Positions 11,953 through 24,200 of a DNA stretch of 64,000 bases are shown piece by piece. The stretch's first letter is position 1. Each line of letters starts with the position of its first letter. Source of the stretch: Akebia trifoliata (lineage: Eukaryota; Streptophyta; Magnoliopsida; Ranunculales; Lardizabalaceae); NCBI GenBank assembly GCA_017979445.1, contig CM030715.1:27939169-28003168 (forward strand), given 5' to 3'. Both the position numbers and the translations under genes were made by a program. The notes beneath the pieces are model-generated. The model was not told the origin of the DNA. It did no database searches and saw only the letters and a list, made by a program, of their open reading frames with translations.

Positions 11953-12255
11953 ATGTTGGAAACGCTTAATTTTGAGTTTTGTTACTCCATTACCACTGTT
12001 TGAGAATCACACTAAACAACCTTTGAAACCTTTCCTAAAGGCATCTTCATCCAAGTTCCTCCCTATAAAAACAAGCTTGTTTACTCTTTTCTCATCAGGT
12101 CCCCATGTTGGAAACCCATAATTTTGAGTTTTGTTACTTCATTACACTGTTTGAGAATCACACTAAACAACCTTTGAAACCTTTCCTCAAGGCATCTTCA
12201 TCCAAGTTCCTCCCTATAAAAACAAGCTTGTTTATTCTTTTCTCATCAGGTCCCC
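11953..12255 (-). repeat. Tandem duplication (period about 151 bp) of the CobW last exon and 3' end
   Basis: Two adjacent copies, 11953-12104 and 12105-12255, each contain the terminal coding stretch ending in the TGA stop plus about 50 bp of 3' sequence. The inner copy is continuous with the spliced frame; the outer copy lies downstream of the stop. They differ at a handful of positions, including a one-base indel, so the duplication is fairly recent. Confidence 0.88.
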
Positions 12256-15200
12256 ATGTTTTGCCTGGGCAGCCATCTAGGGTGGATTGGACTCCCTGAA
12301 AGAAATTGGACAAGAGAATACAGATGATTCAATATAGTTTGGAAAACATTGGTTCTAGTTAGTAGGTCAATGGATTGAACCTGGAAGACGTAACGTTCGT
12401 TAGAACCATCTACGAACAAGATCCCCTTCATCCGGTACAAGTCTTCCCCTTTTTCATCAATCAATCTGTCAAGCCAATCATCAACCTGGATTGATGCAAC
12501 AAAGAGAAAAGTTGGGACAATGTAATTAGGGAATTTGAAGGTGGACATAATGATCATCATTCAACGGTGGATGATTACCTCATCAAGATCAAGGGCTCCC
12601 TCGGAAACTATACTGACACTGGACACAGCTGAATCATGTCCATGTCCATGGTCATGGTGATGTCCTTTGTGGTGGTCTGTTAGAATAAAAGGTCAGTAAG
12701 AGGGGAAAAGAGCTGAAAAGCATGATAAATACAAAATACCACGTTGAAAATCCATATAGACTTCCACATATAGATTAGATGAGGAGCTAAGTTTCGAGAG
12801 AAACGAGTAAATGTGAAACAGAAAACTATGGTCCATCATTAAGCATTTAATAAAAACATTGATTTTTAAAACGAAGAAGGAAGCAATTCCTTAGGTGCAT
12901 GTAGAACATCATTCAAATGCTTAGGCATCCCATGTGGTGAACTGGAACAGTTCTTAATCAAGAAAGCACTTTCCAATTCTTATTATTTAAGTAGATGGGC
13001 AATGTTGTCAGAAGTGATCACATATGCGAAATTTGATGAAACAATCACATATACCATGATGGTATATGCAAAAGATTGGTGGCTGCTATGTATGCAATGG
13101 CACAATGGAAATATGCGATCACATGTGTCCAACGGCTAAAAAACTAGCTGTTGGACAGCAATTTGATTTTTTTTTTCTCCCTTCTTTTTACTTATAAATA
13201 CTTGACTCTTGCATCCCTCATTTGCACTGCTTCAAATAAAACTTCCATTGAGCATTCTACAACTCTAAGCATCAAAATCATCAAGTTTATTCAAGATCAA
13301 ATCTATTTCTCCTCTCTATTCTCTACTTCTCATTTTCTCTAGAAATCTCTATTCTAGTCTTTACATTTTTTCTTATTTATCCAAATTCAAGAATCAAGAA
13401 CAAGCAAGACTCCAAGTTTCAATTTTCAAGAATCAAGGACTCAAGGTCAAATTCAAGACTCATCACTCAACTCTCAAGAATCAATCAAGACTCTCCAAGT
13501 TTCAAGAATCAAGACTCAAGAGTAAAAATCAAGATTAAAGAATCATCAATCATTATTCATTCAAGAAGATCAAATACCAAGATTCCAGAATCAATAAGCT
13601 TTGAGCTTTGGGCTTGAGGTATTTATAAAATTATTTCACTTAGTTAGTACTTAATAGGTACTTTTTTGTTTGACATTTGAAGAACAGGGCTTCTTCATCG
13701 GCCAACTCCTCCCTAAGGCCCAAATCAAATGACCCCGGTTGGAAATACGGTCATTACCATAGTGTCACCGAAAAAAACCAAGTGGTGTGTGAATTGTGTG
13801 GCTACATAAGCCAAGGAGGAATCGCACGCCATAAGCAATACCTTGCTCACATGTCGAAGTCAAATGCTAGGGCATGCCCAAAAGTTAGACCCAAAATCAA
13901 ACGGGAAATAATGGAATATTTAGATAAGACCTTTAAGAAAAAAAGAGATGACGCCGCCATATTAGAAAATTACATGGAGGGTGGAGGTAGTCGTGGGATT
14001 AATGAGAACGATGATAATGACATTTATGTACATGAACATGATACTCCCCCTACGACCACATCGACTGGGCGTTCTAGACCACCTATTGCACTAATAAGAA
14101 GAGCATCTAAAAGAGCTCGTGGTGAAGGTCCATTAGATAGATGGTGTAGGCCACATCCCGAAGATGTGGTTATTCAAAGAGAAAAGGGAAAAAGCCCTGC
14201 ACAAACCACAATCGTAAGCTGTGTAAAGGATAAAAAAACTACTATCCAATACATAGCAAAATGGATTTACCAAGCAGGTATTGCCTTTAATATTGTTAAT
14301 TTGAGAAGTTTTAAGGTCATGGTTGAGGCCATTGGACAATTTGGACTGGGCCTTGAGGCACCATCTTACCATGAAATTAGAGAGTCGTGTCTAAAGAAAG
14401 AAGTAGAGTTCACTTAAGGTTTCCTTAATGAATATTGAGAGAAATGAAAGACCTATGAGTGTACTTTAATGACCGATAGATGGACTGATAGATTTGGCTG
14501 AACATTAATTAACTTTTTAGTTAATTGTCCGACTGGAACTAAGTTCCTTAAATCTGTCGATGCATTGGCCTATTCCCACACAGTCGAATAGGCCTTGGTC
14601 AAAGAAGAATGAAGGAAAACTAATTATCCAATCTCAAAACTTTTGGACTAATGTTTGTAAGGCCTTAAGAAATGCTAGACCACTAATAACTTTCCTAAGA
14701 TTGGTGGGTGGTGACGAAAAACCACCAATGGGTTACATTTATGATTACATGGAAAAAGCTAAATTAAAAATAATAGAAAATCATGCATTTAAAGAAATGA
14801 ATTATAAGCCTGTAATTGACATTATAAACAAAATATAGGGGAATCAAATGTCGTCTTCCTTGTAATCAGTTGCGTACATTCTCAATCTAGCTGTGTACTT
14901 TTTCAAGCCACTGATCATGATGAAACGGATTCGACACACATGATTAGGTTCCTTGATGTTTTGGAAAGAATGATTCCAACGAGAGATGAATAAGACAAGA
15001 TATCATCGCAATTGGATCAGTACAAGAATAGTGAAGGAATCTTCAGGAGGGAGAGATCGTCATCAGACATAGAACAACAAAGACTCCGAGTAAGAATAAT
15101 ATTAAATATTTAATGGTTTATTACTTTAAATATTAAATATTAAAATATTTTTTAATTAAATATGATAGATGATTGGTGGGCACAATATGGAATGGATCTA

Positions 15201-18200
15201 ATTTCAAAGGACCAAGTTTGAAGAATTGGCCATACGAATTCTTGGCCTAACATGTTCTGCATCCAGATGCGAGTGCAACTGGAGCACATTCGAGATGGTA
15301 AATTTTAAATTCTTACTTTTATATTTTGAATTTTAAATAATAAATAATAAAGTCTTAGTTTTTTCTTACTTTACATATTTTGAATTTTAAACATTTTAAT
15401 TGATGTATGTTTATTTGAATTGAAATAACATATTCACACCAAGCAAAGGAATCGACTTGAGCAAAAAAAGCTCTATGACTTGGTCTTCGTGCAATAAAAT
15501 AAAAAATTGCATGAAAGATTCTTACAGAGGAAAGAGCAACCGGGGTTCTTCTATGACCCCATCTCCCTTGATGAACTTAATGGAGATCATCCATGGATTT
15601 CTGATGCAATGGATGAGTTAGTGTTCGAAGGAAAAAATCTCACTTGGGCACAAGTTGAGGGAGCTGCTTTTACACTTGGCACCCGGGGAGGGCTCAAGCC
15701 AAAGAAGAAGAGGTGTCCGATTGAGTCAACTACTTGATGAAGAAGATGAAATACAAGAAGAGGAAGATGAAGGTCAAGAGCATTTGGATGTGGATGAAGT
15801 TTTGGTGAGATTAAATGAAGATGAAGAATACGTAGAAGAAGGTGATGATTCGGACGACGATGGGAATGGGAGTTACAACAATAACGGAGGTGGTGGTAAT
15901 GCCAGAGATGTACCACAATGGATTACAGATGTTTGCGTGGAGTATATGGCTGGTTATCATCAAAATTAGTTGTTCACTTGTTTTGTACTCTGAATATTTC
16001 TAATTTTTATGTGTATGACTTGTATTATATATATTATATTTGGATTGATGCTTAATTCTTGTGTTTTTTTGGTATTTATGTAATTTTGAACAATATTTCT
16101 AAGTTAATAACTATTTTGGTGTTTTTTTAATTTTTTTTCTGATTTTTTAAAGTTGCATATGCCATCGCATATGCGACCTGGCACATGGTTGCATATGTTA
16201 TTTGAAAACATTGTAGATGGGCACAAAAACCAAATTTCTAAAACAGTTACAGCTATTTCAATATAATCTTAAGAGGTAAGCTTTTATTCCTTTTTATAAA
16301 TGAACTACAACATTGCAGTCAATGGTAAGGACCATTCAAATTCCCCCATGGTACTAATGTTAACAGAACGAGATATGGGCATGGACATAGTGATGTAGAC
16401 CTAGTAAATGCGATAATTTTAAGGTCCGCCGAGCTCAAGTATCCACTCATAACTCCTAAACCCTTCCACTACGTCTATGAGCAAGGCCCCCTGTTAGCTC
16501 TTGTTTCAGTGACGTGTTTCTGCATGAATTCCAATTATCACCATGTCATGTTTAAATAACACCTTCCTTTTCATCATTCAAAATTATTATTTTTTCCTTC
16601 TTGTTGTTCTCTTATTTTCAGCCACTTTTTAGTGTACACCATGTTGGTGTTATAACAGGTTCGCTCTTTGTGTCGGTCATTGTGTTTTGTCTTCACCATA
16701 CCCGTTCCCATTACCATCAATCTTATTCTCAGCATCTCTCTTTTATTCACTCATTTAATTTCGTTATTCTGTACTTGTTCCCATTGTTGGACTAAGTTAC
16801 ATAGGGACACTATGGTGTATAATGGATTGACAATTACACTTAAGAATGAAGTGTCTAACATAGGTACAACATCAATTTGAAGTGTTCAGTAGCATAGTCG
16901 TCAGTGAAATTCCCTACTTCCAGCATCCTGTCAGCTATCAGAGCATCTCTGACCACTGGGTTGGCAGTCATGACCCATGTTGGAAAGATTTGAGGGGATA
17001 GGATATTTCTGCAAAAGCGTAACCTCCAGAACATCTAAAGAAGATGAACTGGCAATTATTGAAATTACACACATTTTCCACTGAGCCCCAGCTAGTGCTA
17101 GGCCCACTTGCCACAAGGCTAAGATTCAGTGCCAGGCCACCAGCCCAGATCAACTGCCCCCAAACCCAAGCCCCTGCATCACCAGCCAACCCCATCATTG
17201 GACCAACCCAACCCAGAAAGTTGACCAAGAATCGACCCAAAATACAACAAATCTAGTTTGACCTGACCCAGGTTCATCCCAAAAAAACATTTGCTTCCTT
17301 TCAAACATATGCTACCTTGTAGAGTGTGACACCGAATTTTAGTGCACATTAGTCATTTTTTCTCAATCAACATCTGACTCATTTGAGACTTGCATTGTTG
17401 TAATGATCAAAATCACACTGCTGTTTAGTGTACTCGAGTGCATCATACCACATTGCAGACAACATTGTTTTCACTTAGTTAAGGGTCAAACAATCTTTGA
17501 TTTTGACAAACCATGTATTGAGTTCAAGGGGGCTGAACCTGACAATTTTCAACCAACCTTGAAGAGAAAGGAACTGTGTTGATCTAGCATATTTTGAAAA
17601 TCTCATGAGAGAACAGATCAGTAAGTAGAATGGTTATACGAGGAGATGGTCAAAGAGGCCAAATAGAAGTGTATGTGATAAGGAAAGCAATCACAGGATT
17701 TTCAACAAAACATATAGCATCAGATCCAGAACCTGACTAAACTGGTTAAACATTATGCAGCTTTTTAATGATGTAACAAGTCCCAGAGCCAGCGAATATA
17801 CTAGCAAGGTTTAAAATCTCATCCTGACAAAATGTTTCGGTCAGTTATAATGTCAATGTTTCATTCTGGTCTATGCCGAAACCAGAATGTTTCACTGGAA
17901 CATTCTCAAACAGAACGAAACTTGAACCATGGGTGCTAGCCATCTACTGAAACAAAGAACATGGTGGCAAAGCTCAAACTCCTAGCCCCTAATAAAGAAC
18001 ATGGTGGCAAGATATGTTCAATGATCAGAACCCCAAAAGATCAGGTCTTAGGAGGAGAATAGACCAATTTAAACCTTATAAAATAATTAAGACTCATGGT
18101 AATCATATCCAACTTCCTGAATACGACGGTGATATGAAGCTTGATGATTTCCTTGATTGGCCTTTGCTCCATTCTCAATCCATGAAGTTAAAACAATATC

Positions 18201-21200
18201 TGCACTTTTGTAAAAGACATCGGCTAATAGTGCAGCAACCAATTGGTCGAAGGATGTTTTTTCAGCTCTAATCACTCTTAGGGTGAAAATTAGAGTGTTA
18301 TTGCCTTCATAAAAGCATTAAAGGATAGAGATACATTAGGATGCAGAAAGGAATATTAAAAGCACCTGCTCCATCTAAAAGTGTGACTCAATCCCTAGAA
18401 ACAACTCCTACATGTTGTTCTTAACCGAGAGGGAACTGGTGTAGAACAGGCGAAGAAATTGGGCTAAAAGTGTAGGTGTGCCTTTTTTTCACTACTTCAA
18501 TGAACTATGGGGATAATTTTGTATTTTTTTTATAGAAAGTGGAAGAAAATAGTGCACTAAAGTAATTATATAGTCTGATTGCTCTTGGGTGTGATTCGTG
18601 TGAGATGCAATATAATACCTTCTGGTAACGGAAGATGTCAACTTTTAGATCATTTTACTTGATAGAAGAAAGCCTGTAGAGCTTCTCCTTGTGGAGATTT
18701 AAAAAAGATAGAGCCCATGGGTGGAACTAATTTATATGTCAGGATGTTTGTATTAATCCAAACCTAGCAAGAACCATGAGATGAAGCAGACTGCACTTGT
18801 TTCTGTCCAAATGCAACTACTAATGGTGCATATGCCACTTTTAAGAGTAAACAATTCACTTAAGTGGTAAGTCCTTACCGTGCCCAGCCTTGTGATGATG
18901 ATTCGCAACATGGGATGCATCTACCTGAACTTCTGTCTCTATTCTGCAGAACAATATGCATTTAACATGTTAGAGCAATAAATCTACAAGGCTGTACCAG
19001 AATGCCATATTCACTTCACGGTTGATCCCACGACCTAGGTTCAAATCCCGTTGAACCCATCTTCACCTCCATTAACCACTAATCCCTTGCTTGCTTAGAT
19101 AAGAAAAATAAATAAACGATGCTCAGTTGCTGACCTATCAAGATCATAACCTCCCACTCCTAGAACAAAATCCATGTCAACAGCTCCAAATTTAGCCTGC
19201 TTGATTTGTGCCATCCCATTGATAAGCTGAAAAAAAAAAAATCAGCAAAAAATGTTGCACAAAGCTTACACCTACAAGTTAAAAAAACCCTACCTTAATT
19301 CTCTCTGTTAATGCTTCCAAGTCAGCCTCACTCACCAAATCTATCTGCCAAACGATTGAAATGATTGATCAAACTACAAGCAGAAAATCTCCTTAAAGTT
19401 CAAAAGAATGAACAGTAGAGGTTAGAAAAGAATAACATCATGCATAGACAATGAGTCAAAATAGAGCCCATGGGATGTGCAAAGGAAAACAAGACAACAA
19501 ATTCTGCAATATGCATGGTCGAACCTTGTTCATAATGATACGGTCTGCATACGCTACTTGTTCAACAGCCTCATTCACCACAAATCTTGGTTTAACTTCA
19601 TTCAAACGCTGCAAGGCATGCTTACAGTCAACCAAAGTAACAACACCGTCAAGTTTCACATATTTTGAAACCAATTCATCAGTACAGAATGTTTCAATAA
19701 CAGGAGCAGGCTTTGCAAGACCTGCAAAAGAAACACCAAAAAATGTTCCCAATATTCAAGCTCTGAACCACCCACACCTGATGCAATCAATTAGCTCTAA
19801 TTGAAAGAAAAAAAAATGATGTAAACATCAATCAATCTTCCTCCTAAAACTCAGGAAAAAAAAAAATCTAAGCTTCAAAATATTTGCACTACAATGGCTT
19901 CAAATTTCCAATGTTGATACTGCAGTCTTCATACTTAGCATGATCTCAGCTAAATAGCCCGAAGATCATTTCCTGTAGTGTTTCAACCATGAAGTATTAG
20001 TGATGCAGAAAAGTTCAAATGGTAGAATGTAGGGGACCTGGGTGGGATGAACTGGTAGTAATTCAACATTGACAGCAAATTTAAATTGAGAAGGATTTGC
20101 ACGATGAATCACATCTATGCATATAGTTACAATTACGCAATCAGATATATAATGAGCATAAAGAGTCTAGGACTTTTGTGCATAAAGAATTATACCAGTT
20201 GTTTCTATAACAATATGATCAAACTGGTCTCGTTTCTTCTTAGCCAACTCCAAAAGCATTTTAACTAGATCACCTCTCACAGTGCAACATAGGCAACCAT
20301 TGTTAACCATAACAATGTCCTCAGCCACAGAAGAATGGTTAGCAACCAATGAACCATCAATATCCACCTCCCCAAACTGCAATAGGAAAAAAGAATGAAT
20401 GATAGGAATTAAAAATCAAAATAAAGGAATAAGAAGTTACTTTCTGTCCATAATACATCAAAATCTTGTGGATTTTAAATGTCAATGGAAAGAAAATCCA
20501 ATTTAACAATCAGACAGAAAGAGTACATGAAAGCAGTTATTCCAAGCAGTGTTTTCAAAATTATCTGAGCCTTACGCCTTGAGGCGTGCCTCACGGAGAA
20601 GCTCCTTAAAAATACCCTAAGGCACAAGGAAGAAACATAAAACAAAAAACAACTAAGGCTTTCTACACCATCCACAGACCAAGAGGAGTCCAAAAGGTGT
20701 ACGCCTCACATTATTTTTTCACTAATTTTTTAAAACTATATGTTAACAATATTTCTATTTTATTTTTCTCTTCATCTTATTCTTGTCTTTATTTTTATTT
20801 TATATTTTTGCTGATATGTAACATAATTGTCAGATTTAGAAATAAATTCAAATATAAAATAGTAAATGAAATTGTTGAGTTGATTTGATCCATAAATAAA
20901 TTTTACCACTATTTAGTAATAAAATAATGGTGTAGCTATAATATTAGGAGAATAGGTGATTGGCTATTAGCAATAGCCACTAGTAATAGGGAAAGATATA
21001 AGTAACATTGATTAATGCTTATGCACCCCAAGTTGGAATAGGTACGAATGCTAGAGAAAAATTTTAGGAAGACATGGATGAACCTAGTCAAAGAATTCCA
21101 AACAAAAAAAAAAGGCTATTTATAAGAGGAGACTGCAATCCTTACTTTCTCAAAGTTTGTGAGTGTGGACATGTCTTTCAAAAAGATGCATTAACATTTA

Positions 21201-24200
21201 GTTCCTTCCAAAAGTAGGCTAGTGGATTTCAATTTTTACATTAAAATGTAAAAGAGGGTGATCAAAATAAGGATTTTGAGCATAAGGTGGCAGACTCTAA
21301 AAGAAGAAAAACATTGTCTTTTGTAATAAATTGATAAAGAAAGAATTATAAAACTCAAAGGCAGAGACGACAATAATGTAGGATGAAGCAGCTAAGCATA
21401 TTAAAAATTAGTAAAGGTGGCTCTCAAAGAGTATGGGATAAAAACACATAAGAGCTACATACCTAGTAAGAAGGAATGTGTATGTTAAAGGTTCTAAAAG
21501 AACGACTGCAGAAGTCCCAAAGAAAAATGGATTGAGGTGGTGAGAGAGAATATGAGCACACTTCCAATAACAAAAGACAAAGCTTTAAACAAAATTGAAG
21601 CACGAACATGATTTGTTTCAACCAAGCCCAATTTTTTGGGATAAGTCTTTGATCATTATGGTGGTGGTGATGCGATCATACAAGTATGAAATACTCCCAA
21701 AAACTAATATCAACAAGACCGCAAGGTCTAACCATGGTTTAAAATTTTGTTTCGTCCCAATGTTTCGATTGTTTCAAAAACCGAAACATTCCCAAAACAT
21801 TTGAAACACTAATAATTATTAAAAAACAAAGTCTTTCCCAAGAGACTGTGGTCAAGGGTTATGTCACCAGTTTTAAAACACATGGGTATAACATATATTT
21901 ATCAAAAGACGAGGGGTTTGGTCTAAATGACCAAGTCTTCCACAGGAGACCATGGTCAAGGACATCTCAAGCTTTTGAAAACTAATAGAGATGAAGAAGC
22001 AGCTGCAGTTTCGTTTCAGAATGTCAAAGAGAAGAAGGGAGGAGAACAACAGATCTACCACCTAGGTACCCTCTCTCTCTCTCTCTCTCCCCCCAAAATC
22101 TTGGTTGTAGTTCTGCAAATCATGAAAAATCATATAGGAAATGACCGAAACTTCGAAATTTTTTATTTCAAGATGGTTTCGTCTCAGTAAACTGAAAAAC
22201 CAAAATGTTTTGTACGAAACGAACCGGATCTTTAAACCATGGATCTAACCACACAACATAGGCTAGTGGATTTCAATGTAAACATTAAACTATAGAAGAG
22301 GGTGAGCAAAATAAAGAATGCTGAAGAATAAGGTGGACAAATCCATAAGAAGAGGAAAAACGAAAGTTGCCTTCCTTAATAATTGATAAAGAAAGAAATA
22401 TAAAACTCAAAGGTAGAGGCTACAATGATGTAGGAAGAAGCAGCTAAGCATATTTAAAATTAGTGAAGAATTTAAGGTTCTCAAAGAGTATGGGAAAAAA
22501 CACATGTGGATTACAGACCCAATTAGAAGGAACGTGAATAAAGGTTCTAAAAGAGCAAGCACGGAAGTCCCAATGAGTGGGTACAAGCACACTTGCACCA
22601 ACAAAAGACATAGCTTGAGACAAAATTGAATGCGAGAATATGATTTGTTTAGCCAACCCCAAATTTTTTGGGATAAGACTTTGATGATGGCGATGGTGAT
22701 GAGGTCATACAAGTACGAACTACTCTCAAAAAAGAAATATCAACAAGAAAGTTGGCATTGACAAAGACCAGTTTATTCTTGCTAGCATTTGTTGACCCTC
22801 CACAAATTCAAAAATCAATCATTGATAATGAATTAATGAACATATGAATAAAACAATATATGCATATATAGTTCAAAATCACAGAATTTAACCTCTTTAC
22901 TAACCATTGGTTATAAGGTAGAATATGAACAGCCATACTAATTAAACGACATACTAAAGTAGAGATGGGGATAGGAAACATGTGGTACCTCATTCTCTAT
23001 AACAGCAATCCTCTTGCCATGTTGAGCAGTTAAAATGTGGTTCAAAAGAGTTGTCTGCCATTGAGAATCCAAGTTAAGTGAACTAGCAGAAATATTTTAT
23101 TGAAATGAAACAAGACTGAAACAACATTGTTTTGATAGATATAAATTTGTTAAAGAAAGTTAGAATAGAAGGTCAAGAAGATCAAGCAGAGAGATCAAAA
23201 CTTGTCAAAAAGCTTTGCTTTACACCAAAAACAACAAAGTTTAAGGATGAAAAAAAAATGGAATATCACCATAGCTTCCTCCTTTGATCAATTAAGGCTT
23301 TTTTTCCTAAGAAAAGAGGGTAAGTCATTAGGACACAAATGGTGAGCTCCCGAAACTATTGTACTTCAATAGGCTATGACACCATCATATGATGAGAGTA
23401 CATATCCAAAGTACCTCTCAGAATCCAAACCAATATTGTTGGACAGAATTTGACAATTTTTAATAGGTCACTGCTTCTGAAAGTCAAGGGACATGTTTTT
23501 GTGTTTTTCCCTAACTTTCCCTAACTTCATCGTTGCAAGGAAAATGACTATTTAACAACAACAACAACAAAAAATGTATCCACGAAAAAATGGCCCTTTT
23601 CAAAGATAGCATAGCTTCTACTGTATGTTTATCTCTATGCTCCTTCCAATCCACATACCAGATTAACTCTTTTCTAGATTAAGACTATCTACAACAAAGC
23701 TATCACAGGTACCCAAACAACCCCGAACTCTCTTCACCATCCATTGTCTACCTTCGAAAATCCGCCACCTATGCCCAAATTGAAAGCTATTTGACTTTGT
23801 GCATGGGAACAAACATGGTAAATATGGAACTTTGCCAGGATCTGTTCTGATTTCTGAAAGGTCCTACTCATGGTTTCAAAACTTGGTTTGATGTCTCATC
23901 TCGGACGAGACAAACCATTTAACTCGGTATAGAATGATTGGTTTACATATATTTAAATTAAAATAATTATAACTTTTTAATAAAATAAAATAGATTAAAA
24001 GATGTTTAGTCATAAAATTATTTTTTATTTATATAATAACTATTAAATTCTATAAAAAAATTAATTATTTTAATGAAAATATATAAAATCCCAGTTGACT
24101 CTGCCGAGATTTTCAAAATATGGTCTGACACATCTCGTGAGATGATGTGAATGTTGAGACACTTTGTATAACGCTGCTGAGCGATACTGAGATGACTCGG

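Larger units (their letters stand above)
9593..12157. other. Intergenic region between gluconokinase and CobW gene
   Basis: No gene is seen. Contents are a poly-A run near 9700, a degraded fold-back region at about 9905-10330, a 'GGGTGTTAATGGGTAC' type element from about 10620, a TG/GTG microsatellite at 11405-11468, and the outer copy of the duplicated last CobW exon (11953-12104). Confidence 0.6.

Noticed and set aside
15587..15916. 109-codon minus-strand His/Leu-rich frame
   Set aside because: It mirrors the acidic Asp/Glu tail of the hAT transposase remnant on the plus strand.
17044..17256. 70-codon Pro/Gln-rich frame
   Set aside because: Low complexity, no domain, no splice or regulatory context; likely chance within CobW intron 7.
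19451..19804. 117-codon plus-strand frame
   Set aside because: It is the antisense of CobW exon 4, which has conserved motifs and correct splice borders on the minus strand.
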